Notes under the pieces: model-generated
Database searches by the model: none
What the model saw: the letters and a program-made list of their open reading frames with translations, nothing else
What the model was told of the DNA's origin: nothing
Program-made: the position numbers and the translations under genes
Shown: piece by piece, positions 1 through 5,901 of the stretch
How positions within the stretch are numbered: position 1 is the stretch's first letter
How the letters are laid out: every line of letters begins with the position of its first letter
Assembly: GCA_902782505.1 (NCBI GenBank)
Contig: CACZNO010000141.1
Span: 1 to 11,220, forward strand
Direction: 5' to 3'
Length of the DNA stretch: 11,220 bases
DNA from: an uncultured Erysipelotrichaceae bacterium
GTDB taxonomy: Bacteria; Bacillota_I; Bacilli_A; Erysipelotrichales; Erysipelotrichaceae

Positions 1-1
1 C

Positions 2-994
2 ATCGACGAAGACGCCATCGCGTACGAAATGAAGCGCCGTCAGGGAAATCCCGTTATTTCCACAGCCCGCAGAGAACCGGACGAGGTACGGATCGTATCC
101 GGCGTGTACAACGGCTATACCGAAGGGACGCCTGTCACGATTCTGATGGAAAACCGGGATACGCGTTCGAAAGATTACGTAAATCCGGCGGATCATCCCC
201 GGCCCGGACATGCGGATTATACCGGAAATGTCAAGTACCGCGGGTTTGAAGATCCAAGAGGCGGAGGACACTTCTCCGGCCGCCTGACCGCGCCGATCGT
301 GGCTGCGGGAGCCATCTGTAAGTCCTCCTTGGAACAAAAGGGCATCCGCATCGGATCCCATATCCTGGAAATTGCGGGAATCCGGGAAGAGGGCTACGAT
401 CTTCTTCATCCGGAAATCCGGACCTGGAACGGGGAATTCCCGGTTCATGACGAAGAGATCCGGGAAAAGATGATTGAAGCGATTCTGGACGCAAAAAGCG
501 AAAAGGACTCTGTCGGAGGGATCATCGAAACAGCCGTTCTCGGGGTCCCCGCGGGAATCGGGGAACCCTGGTTTGACTCCCTCGAAAGCGAACTGGCGCA
601 TATCCTGTTTTCGATTCCCGCCTGCAAGGGCGTGGAATTCGGAAGCGGCGCGGAGTTCGCACGGATGAAGGGCAGCGAAGCCAACGATCCTTTCCGGTAC
701 AACGCCGGAAAAATCGAAACCGTCACCAACCATAACGGAGGCATCAACGGCGGGATCTCCAACGGAATGCCGATCGTGTTCCGCACCGTATTCAAGCCGA
801 CGCCTTCGATCGGGAAACCGCAGATGACCCTGGAGAGATCTTCCGGGGAGAGAAAGGAACTGGAGATTCACGGAAGACATGACCCGTGTATCGTACCGCG
901 CGCCTTACCGGTCCAGGAGGCGGTGAGCGCCATCGTATTGACGGATTTATTGACCAGAGTATACGGAAATTACTGGTTGGGGGAGGCATTATGA
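2..994 (+). CDS. aroC: Chorismate synthase, 5'-truncated by the window edge
   Basis: Converts 5-enolpyruvylshikimate-3-phosphate to chorismate, the last shikimate step, using reduced FMN in the cytoplasm. The reading frame is open from base 2, where the residues IDEDAIAYE precede the first in-frame ATG at 29. That ATG is therefore internal (the conserved MKRRQG segment), and the real start lies upstream. About 330 of the usual 360-370 residues are visible; the N-terminal GESHG motif with its catalytic His is outside. Visible family motifs include STARREPDEV, GTPVTILMENRDTRSKDY, RPGHADYTG with a conserved His, RGGGHFSGRLTAP and, near the end, RHDPCIVPRALPVQEA. The RGGGHFSGR form is, from memory, common in clostridia and relatives. 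The TGA stop overlaps the ATG of the next gene as ATGA (991-994), which suggests translational coupling in the aro operon. No frameshift or lost motif is seen in the visible part. Confidence 0.97.
   Translation: MDEDAIAYEMKRRQGNPVISTARREPDEVRIVSGVYNGYTEGTPVTILMENRDTRSKDYVNPADHPRPGHADYTGNVKYRGFEDPRGGGHFSGRLTAPIVAAGAICKSSLEQKGIRIGSHILEIAGIREEGYDLLHPEIRTWNGEFPVHDEEIREKMIEAILDAKSEKDSVGGIIETAVLGVPAGIGEPWFDSLESELAHILFSIPACKGVEFGSGAEFARMKGSEANDPFRYNAGKIETVTNHNGGINGGISNGMPIVFRTVFKPTPSIGKPQMTLERSSGERKELEIHGRHDPCIVPRALPVQEAVSAIVLTDLLTRVYGNYWLGEAL
979..986 (+). promoter_or_regulatory. Ribosome binding site fixing the aroE-aroK start
   Basis: GGGGGAGG lies 4 bases before the ATG at 991. The same frame is open back to an ATG at 886, but that ATG lies inside aroC, has no purine-rich site and would add residues foreign to AroE. 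The start at 991 gives the canonical AroE beginning, MRLGLIGHPLKHSWSP, and the ATGA overlap with the aroC stop. Confidence 0.85.
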
Positions 995-2226
995 GACTGG
1001 GATTGATCGGACATCCGCTGAAACACAGCTGGTCCCCGGAGATTCATTACTATCTGATCGGGGAAGAATACGCGCTTTATGACCTGGAAGAAAAGGAACT
1101 GGAGAACTTCCTGTTCCGGGAAGAATTCGACGGAATCAACGTCACGGCTCCCTACAAGAAAGCCGTCATTCCGTACCTGGATGATTTGGCGCAGACGGCG
1201 GTCAAAGTCGGGGCGGTCAACTGTATCGTCAAGGAAAATGGAAGACTGATCGGCTATAACACCGATTTGGCCGGTTTATCCGCCATGATCGGCGCACACG
1301 GCACCGATCTGAAAGGAAAAAAGACGGCGATCCTAGGCACCGGCGGGGCGTCCATGGCGGCGCTTCATGCGGTGAAGGAACACGGCGGGATCCCGGTACG
1401 CGTAAGCCGTCATCCGGGACCGAACGAAATCTCCTACGCGCAGATGTATGAGGACGCGGCTTCTTTCCGTTTCCTTATCAATGCGACGCCGGTGGGATTG
1501 TTCCCGAATTCGAACGCAGTTCCGTGCGATTTATCGAAATTTCCGCATCTGGAGGGCGTGATCGATCTGGTGGCCAATCCGCTGAGGACCCATCTGGTCC
1601 AGGAAGCCGCAGAACGCGGAATCGATGCGTACGGAGGGCTGGAGATGCTGGTGGCCCAGGCGTTTGAGGCGGATAAGCTGTTTACCGGAAAACTGCCGGA
1701 TCCGTCCCGGATCCACGGATGCCTTCAAAGCCTGATCCGGGCCAGACGCAACATCGTGATCATCGGTATGCCGGGAAGCGGGAAATCGTCGATCGGGAAG
1801 AAATTTGCCGAAGCGACCGGACGTCCGTACATAGATTTCGACGAGGAGATCAAGGAGGAAACCGGTCTGACCATTCCGGAATTCTTTGAACGATACGGCG
1901 AAGAGGCGTTCCGGGACAAGGAAACCGAAATCGCGAAACGCTACAAGGATTTCCGCGGGATCGTCATCATCACCGGCGGAGGAGTTGTCAAACGCGAACA
2001 GAACATGCGCTTTTTGAAGGAAAACGGCCTGGTTCTCCGGCTGGACAGAGACCTTCAGTTATTGGAAACCGGTAACGGAAGACCCTTATCGTCCGGAAAG
2101 GAAGATCTTTTGAAGATCTACGAAGAACGCAAGGACCTGTATGAGAAATACAGCGATTTCCGGATTCCCAACGATGGAAGCGAAGAAGATACAGTGCGCG
2201 AAATGATGCGCGTTACGGGAGATTAA
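991..2226 (+). CDS. aroE-aroK: Fused shikimate dehydrogenase - shikimate kinase
   Basis: A 411-residue bifunctional protein. Residues 1 to about 249 form an AroE domain that reduces 3-dehydroshikimate to shikimate with NADPH. It shows the substrate-binding SxS (S13, S15), NVTAPYK with catalytic K56, GAVN (N77), YNTD with D92, the nucleotide loop GTGGAS (116-121), an Arg at 140 suited to NADP phosphate, NATPVGL and GGLEMLVAQA. Residues from about 253 form an AroK domain that phosphorylates shikimate at O3 with ATP. It shows a Walker A loop GMPGSGKS (259-266), DFD (282-284), R308 in the AFRDKE motif, GGGV (329-332) and a lid Arg in GRPLSS. Both active sites look intact, and there is almost no linker between the domains. 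The two enzymes catalyse consecutive steps, so the fusion is functionally sensible. It overlaps aroC by 4 bases and ends 7 bases before aroF. Simple adjacency of two genes is excluded because one uninterrupted frame spans both domains. Confidence 0.95.
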   Translation: MRLGLIGHPLKHSWSPEIHYYLIGEEYALYDLEEKELENFLFREEFDGINVTAPYKKAVIPYLDDLAQTAVKVGAVNCIVKENGRLIGYNTDLAGLSAMIGAHGTDLKGKKTAILGTGGASMAALHAVKEHGGIPVRVSRHPGPNEISYAQMYEDAASFRFLINATPVGLFPNSNAVPCDLSKFPHLEGVIDLVANPLRTHLVQEAAERGIDAYGGLEMLVAQAFEADKLFTGKLPDPSRIHGCLQSLIRARRNIVIIGMPGSGKSSIGKKFAEATGRPYIDFDEEIKEETGLTIPEFFERYGEEAFRDKETEIAKRYKDFRGIVIITGGGVVKREQNMRFLKENGLVLRLDRDLQLLETGNGRPLSSGKEDLLKIYEERKDLYEKYSDFRIPNDGSEEDTVREMMRVTGD

Positions 2227-2233
2227 GACATAT

Positions 2234-3250
2234 ATGATCATTACACTAAAGAAACGAACGCCTCAATCCGAGGTCGACCGGCTGATCGAATCCTTTGAAA
2301 GACAAGGATTACGGGTACACTTCAGCGAAGGCGAAAACTTCAACGTCATCGGTTTGGTCGGGGACGCGACAAGATTATCCGAGCGGGACATTCTGGCGAA
2401 TGAATGGGTCGCCAACGTTCAGCGTGTCGGCGCGCCGTACAAACTCGCCAACCGCATGTTCCATCCGGAGGATACGATTGTCGACGTCGCCGGAATCAGG
2501 ATAGGGGGACACGAGAAGATTGCGATGATTGCGGGTCCCTGTGCGGTGGAAGGACTTGATGAAATCGTGGAAGCCGCCAAGGAAGTCAAGGAAGCCGGCG
2601 CGGGATTATTGCGGGGAGGCGCCTATAAGCCGCGTACTTCACCGTATTCGTTCCAAGGGCTGGGATATGAAGGAATCAAGGACATGGTGAAAGCCAGAGA
2701 GATCACCGGATTGCCGATCGTATCCGAACTGATGAGCGCCGACAAGATCGATGAATTCGCGGAAAATGTGGACCTGGTTCAGATCGGCGCCCGCAACATG
2801 CAGAACTTCGATCTTCTGAAGGAGGTCGGACGGCTTAACAAGCCCGTATTGCTGAAACGCGGAATGTCCGCGACGATCGAGGAATGGATCATGGCTGCGG
2901 AATATATCATGGCTTCGGGGAATCCGAACGTCATCTTCTGCGAGCGCGGTATCCGCACGTTTGAAAAATACACCCGCAACACGCTGGATCTTTCCGTGGT
3001 GCCGATTTTGAAGGAACGCACGCATCTTCCGGTCATCATTGACCCTTCGCATGCGACGGGGGACTGGAAATACATCGAACCGGTGTCTTTGGCGGCGATC
3101 GCTGCCGGCGCGGACGGTTTGATCATCGAAGTGCATCCGCATCCGGAATGTGCGTTGAGCGACGGCGCGCAGTCGCTGAAACCCGCGAAGTACGCGGAAC
3201 TGGTGAAAAAAGCCCGCATGGTTGCGAGGGCTGTAGGAAGAGATCTGTAG
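2234..3250 (+). CDS. aroF: 3-deoxy-7-phosphoheptulonate (DAHP) synthase with N-terminal regulatory domain
   Basis: Condenses phosphoenolpyruvate and erythrose 4-phosphate to DAHP, the committed entry step of aromatic synthesis. The 338-residue length matches the type I-beta enzyme of Thermotoga maritima, which has a ferredoxin-like (ACT-like) N-terminal domain. Residues 1 to about 68 have that pattern here, so allosteric feedback by tyrosine or phenylalanine is likely; this is inferred from the family. The barrel carries IAGPCAVEG, LRGGAYKPRTSPY, QIGARNMQNF, LLKRGMSATIEEW, CERGIRTFE, IDPSHATG and EVHPHPECALSDG. The four expected metal ligands are all present: C103, H273, E299 and D310. No chorismate mutase domain is attached at either end. 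GGGAG at 2217-2221 lies at the end of aroE-aroK, about 12 bases before the ATG. The gene is separated by 7 bases from aroE-aroK and by 1 base from aroA. Confidence 0.97.
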   Translation: MIITLKKRTPQSEVDRLIESFERQGLRVHFSEGENFNVIGLVGDATRLSERDILANEWVANVQRVGAPYKLANRMFHPEDTIVDVAGIRIGGHEKIAMIAGPCAVEGLDEIVEAAKEVKEAGAGLLRGGAYKPRTSPYSFQGLGYEGIKDMVKAREITGLPIVSELMSADKIDEFAENVDLVQIGARNMQNFDLLKEVGRLNKPVLLKRGMSATIEEWIMAAEYIMASGNPNVIFCERGIRTFEKYTRNTLDLSVVPILKERTHLPVIIDPSHATGDWKYIEPVSLAAIAAGADGLIIEVHPHPECALSDGAQSLKPAKYAELVKKARMVARAVGRDL

Positions 3251-3251
3251 A

Positions 3252-4526
3252 ATGGTCGTAACGGTCGGACAGAAAACAACCGGCAGGTCCTGTGTCCGTA
3301 TACCGGCGGGGAAATCCGTATCCCACCGTGTTTTGATTGCGGCTTCGCTGGCGGACGGCGTTTCCCGGATCGAAAACCTTTCGAACTGTGAAGACGTAAA
3401 CGCGACGATCCGGTGCCTGGGCAAAGCCGGGACAACGATCATCCGCAAAGATGAAGTAACGGAAGTGCGCGGCGCCGTACCGGCCAAATGCCGGAAAGAT
3501 CTGGTGCTGGATGCCGGGGAGTCCGGCAGCACTTTACGTTTCCTGATTCCGGTTTTATCTTCGGATGCCCGCAAGACGATCTGGACCGGCGGCGGAAGGT
3601 TAATGGAGCGTCCGTTAGCCGTCTATGAAGATATCTACCGCCGTCAGGGCTGTCTTTTTGAAAAAGAGGGAAAGAACCTGACGGTCAAAGGAAAACTGAA
3701 ACCCGGCGTCTATACGGTGCCGGGGGATGTTTCATCCCAGTTCATTACGGGATTACTGATGATTTTACCGACGCTGGAAGAAGACTCGGAAATCCGGATC
3801 CTGCCTCCGTACGAATCTTCTTCGTATGTGCGCATGACGGAAAACGTTTTGAAACTGGCCGGCATCCGCATCGAAGACGAAGGCCTTACCATCCGGATTC
3901 CCGGGAAACAGGTCTACAAACCGTTTGAAACGTCCGTACCCGCGGATGATTCGGCGGCAGTGTTTTTCGGGGTTTTGGCGGCGTTATGCGCATGTGAAGT
4001 GCACCTCAAAGGCGTCGCGAAGGATTCCGATCAGGCGGATCATGTGTTTTTGGAAATACTGGAGCGCGCCGGATGTACGGTCACGGAAACCCAAAAAGGC
4101 TATGCGGTTTCCGGAACCGGATGCCTGAAGCCGCTTCATGAAGATCTTTCCGATTGCCCGGATCTGGGACCGGCGCTGTTCGCTTTGGCCGCGATGATTT
4201 CGGGAGACTCCGTATTCACCGGCGTCAAGCGTCTTCGCTACAAGGAATCCGACCGCATTGCGGCGATGAAGGATGAACTGGCGAAGTTCGGGTGCGTGAT
4301 GGAAGATACGGAAGATACCGTGACCGTTCACGGGGGAACCGTAAGAAGTCCGTCCGAAGATCTGGACGGACATGGGGATCACCGGATCGTCATGGCGTTA
4401 TCGGTGTTGGCGGTTTGCGTGAAGAAACCCGTGCGGATCCGCGGCGCGGAGGCAGTGACAAAGAGTTTTCCGGATTTTTTCCACCGGCTGGAAAAAACCG
4501 GTACGGAGGTGAAGCGCGATGATTAG
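3252..4526 (+). CDS. aroA: 3-phosphoshikimate 1-carboxyvinyltransferase (EPSP synthase)
   Basis: Transfers the enolpyruvyl group of PEP to shikimate 3-phosphate, giving EPSP, the substrate of AroC. The 424-residue length is normal. Catalytic and binding residues are visible: K21/S22 and R26 in GKSVSHR, the glycine loop ESGSTLRF, DVSSQF (class I-like rather than the SAQ form of class II), D304 in CPDLGPA, K331-E332 in RYKESDR, H377-R378 in GDHRIVMA, and K404 in TKSFPDFF. The N-terminal motif reads PAGKS, where PSKS or PGDKS is usual, and SSSYVRMT replaces the common KxYxxMT-type segment. The ESGSTLRF form is one I associate with clostridial enzymes. The start at 3252 follows the aroF stop by 1 base and has AGGAAGAG at 3235-3242. 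The 3' end overlaps tyrA by 8 bases. Sensitivity to glyphosate cannot be decided from these motifs alone. Confidence 0.95.
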   Translation: MVVTVGQKTTGRSCVRIPAGKSVSHRVLIAASLADGVSRIENLSNCEDVNATIRCLGKAGTTIIRKDEVTEVRGAVPAKCRKDLVLDAGESGSTLRFLIPVLSSDARKTIWTGGGRLMERPLAVYEDIYRRQGCLFEKEGKNLTVKGKLKPGVYTVPGDVSSQFITGLLMILPTLEEDSEIRILPPYESSSYVRMTENVLKLAGIRIEDEGLTIRIPGKQVYKPFETSVPADDSAAVFFGVLAALCACEVHLKGVAKDSDQADHVFLEILERAGCTVTETQKGYAVSGTGCLKPLHEDLSDCPDLGPALFALAAMISGDSVFTGVKRLRYKESDRIAAMKDELAKFGCVMEDTEDTVTVHGGTVRSPSEDLDGHGDHRIVMALSVLAVCVKKPVRIRGAEAVTKSFPDFFHRLEKTGTEVKRDD

Positions 4527-5367
4527 TCATACCGCAAAAATCACGATTGTAGGATTGGGGTTGCTCGGCGGAAGTTACGCCAAGGGCTTTTTTCAGGCCG
4601 GATATCCGGTATACGGAATCGACATCGACGAAAACGCGGTCGAATACGCCAGGAAGATGCACTGGGTAAAGGATGCGTCTATGGATCCGGCGTTCTGCGA
4701 AGGAAGCGATATCATCATTTCCGCGCTGTATCCGCATACGTTTATTCAATGGGTGAAAGAAAACCAGGCGTATTTCAAACCGGGCACGGTTTTGACCGAT
4801 GTCACCGGGATCAAGCGGGAAGTCATTTCGGAGATCGGATCGTTTTTACGCAAGGATGTCGAATATATTGCGTGCCATCCGATGGCCGGAAGGGAATACA
4901 AGGGAATCCGTTACGCGGACTGCAGCCTGTTTAAGAAAGCCAATTTCATCATTGTTCCCTCCAAGGAGAATACCGAACGCGCAATCGGGGTTGCGGAGGA
5001 TATCGCGAATATCCTGAAGTTCCGCAAAGTATCCATATTGAGTCCCGAGGAACACGACCGGGTCATCGGGTTTGTGTCCCAGCTGACCCACGTGATCGCG
5101 ATTTCCCTGATGAATATCGGAGAAGATCCGAAACTGGTGGATTACACCGGAGACAGTTTCCGTGATCTGACGCGGATTGCGAACATCAACGAGGATCTCT
5201 GGCCGGAATTATTCATCTGCAACAAGGATGTCCTGACCGAAGAGATCGACCGTTTAATTGCGAAACTGAAGGATTACCGGGACTGGATCGAAAACGAAGA
5301 GACGGAAAAGATGCGCGCGGGAATGATCGAAGCTTCGGAGCGAAGAAAACTCTTCGGGAGGAAATAA
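4519..5367 (+). CDS. tyrA: Prephenate dehydrogenase
   Basis: Oxidatively decarboxylates prephenate to 4-hydroxyphenylpyruvate with NAD, committing flow to tyrosine. The 282-residue protein has an N-terminal Rossmann fold with GLGLLG (12-17), and D35 at the end of beta-2 points to NAD rather than NADP. The expected catalytic His is H120 in HPMAG. A second conserved His, H191, lies in SQLTHVIA, and the substrate-binding Arg is R219 in FRDLTRIA. The C-terminal alpha-helical dimerisation domain is present but there is no ACT domain, unlike the longer Bacillus subtilis enzyme. Feedback control may therefore rest mainly on AroF; this is inference. The start is supported by a perfect GGAGGTGA at 4505-4512, 6 bases before the ATG, inside the end of aroA. 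The gene overlaps aroA by 8 bases and is 1 base from aroQ. An arogenate dehydrogenase role is possible but not favoured. Confidence 0.94.
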   Translation: MISHTAKITIVGLGLLGGSYAKGFFQAGYPVYGIDIDENAVEYARKMHWVKDASMDPAFCEGSDIIISALYPHTFIQWVKENQAYFKPGTVLTDVTGIKREVISEIGSFLRKDVEYIACHPMAGREYKGIRYADCSLFKKANFIIVPSKENTERAIGVAEDIANILKFRKVSILSPEEHDRVIGFVSQLTHVIAISLMNIGEDPKLVDYTGDSFRDLTRIANINEDLWPELFICNKDVLTEEIDRLIAKLKDYRDWIENEETEKMRAGMIEASERRKLFGRK

Positions 5368-5368
5368 C

Positions 5369-5809
5369 ATGAAATTCATGGTGATCAACGGACCGAACCT
5401 GAATATGGTCGGTATCCGGGAACCGTCGGTTTACGGAAAGAAGACGTACGGGGAACTGTTGAAGATGATACGGGAAGAAGCTGCGCGGCAAAACGACGAA
5501 GTCACGCTCCTTCAATCCAATCACGAAGGAGACCTGGTGGATTGGATCCAAAGAGCGTATTTCGACGGATACGACGGAATCGTGATCAATCCCGGCGGTT
5601 ATACCCATACCTCGGTTGCGATTGCGGACGCGGTGAAAGCCATTGCGCCGTTGCCGGTCGTGGAGGTGCATATTTCCGATGTGGAAAAGCGCGAAGAGTT
5701 CCGGAAGATCTCGTATCTGCGTCCGTATTGTCTGGCAACTTTCGCAGGGTACGGATTCGACGGATATCTGATGGCGATGCGGCGCATCAGGGAACATTCC
5801 GGCGCATAA
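5369..5809 (+). CDS. aroQ: Type II 3-dehydroquinate dehydratase
   Basis: Dehydrates 3-dehydroquinate to 3-dehydroshikimate, the step before AroE. At 146 residues it has the usual length of this dodecameric family. The family active site is complete: N10-L-N12, R17 and catalytic Y22 in the GIREPSVYG loop, N74 and H80 in INPGGYTHTS, H101 in VEVHIS, and R112 in REEFR. The usual GAYTHTS reads GGYTHTS, a small change. GGGAGGA at 5356-5362 gives a well-spaced ribosome site 6 bases before the ATG, and the tyrA stop is 1 base away. It is the last gene of the aro operon: 45 bases later comes a U-tailed hairpin. No type I enzyme (aroD) is present in the window. Confidence 0.97.
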   Translation: MKFMVINGPNLNMVGIREPSVYGKKTYGELLKMIREEAARQNDEVTLLQSNHEGDLVDWIQRAYFDGYDGIVINPGGYTHTSVAIADAVKAIAPLPVVEVHISDVEKREEFRKISYLRPYCLATFAGYGFDGYLMAMRRIREHSGA

Positions 5810-5827
5810 AATCTTGGAGAAACCAAA

Positions 5828-5850
5828 CGTTTTCTTGAATTATGAAAACG
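5828..5850 (+). repeat. 7-bp inverted repeat spanning the nhaC -35 box
   Basis: CGTTTTC (5828-5834) and GAAAACG (5844-5850) are perfect inverted repeats with a 9-base centre that contains the candidate -35 TTGAAT. No T-run follows, so it is not a standard terminator. It could be an operator for a regulator of nhaC, or an accessory hairpin in the aro 3' untranslated region; the sequence alone does not decide. Confidence 0.4.
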
Positions 5851-5864
5851 CTTCCCCGTATAAT
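5835..5864 (+). promoter_or_regulatory. Sigma-A-type promoter for nhaC
   Basis: TTGAAT (5835-5840), an 18-base spacer, and a perfect TATAAT (5859-5864). The predicted start is near 5871, giving a leader of about 31 bases before the ATG at 5902. The -10 box overlaps the left arm of the following hairpin, so transcripts from this promoter would contain only the right arm and should not form it. Confidence 0.7.
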
Positions 5865-5901
5865 AAGAAAGGTTGATTTTCATTCGTATACGGGGTTTTT
5901 T
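5854..5901 (+). terminator. Rho-independent terminator of the aro operon, fused to the nhaC start
   Basis: CCCCGTATA (5854-5862) and TATACGGGG (5887-5895) form a perfect 9-bp stem with a 24-base loop, followed at once by six T (5896-5901) and then the nhaC ATG at 5902. The loop is long for a classical terminator, but the stem base is GC-rich and the U-tract perfect. The only Shine-Dalgarno-like element for nhaC, GGGG at 5892-5895, lies in the right arm, so read-through RNA from aro would also hide it. Confidence 0.6.

Noticed and set aside
29..31. ATG at 29 as the aroC start
   Set aside because: The frame is open to the left edge and encodes family-like residues before it; the ATG is an internal Met of the conserved MKRRQG segment.
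886..990. N-terminal extension of the aroE-aroK frame from an upstream ATG at 886
   Set aside because: It lies wholly inside aroC, has no ribosome site, and the residues do not resemble AroE; the ATG at 991 has GGGGGAGG just before it and begins with the canonical AroE motif.
2639..3574. 311-codon open frame on the minus strand opposite aroF and aroA
   Set aside because: It is antisense to two strongly conserved genes, has a low-complexity, Arg/Phe-rich product without recognisable motifs, and is explained by codon bias of the real genes.
4505..4526. Possible frameshift between aroA and tyrA because the frames overlap
   Set aside because: The 8-base overlap has a perfect GGAGGTGA for tyrA, and aroA ends after its full expected length, so this is ordinary translational coupling.
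5213..5797. 194-codon open frame on the minus strand opposite tyrA and aroQ
   Set aside because: It is a shadow of well-conserved genes, with no plausible start site or family motif.
5842..5901. Longer NhaC start at ATG 5842
   Set aside because: It would place the start codon between the -35 and -10 boxes and translate the terminator hairpin; MDKLFISLL at 5902 is a normal NhaC-type beginning.
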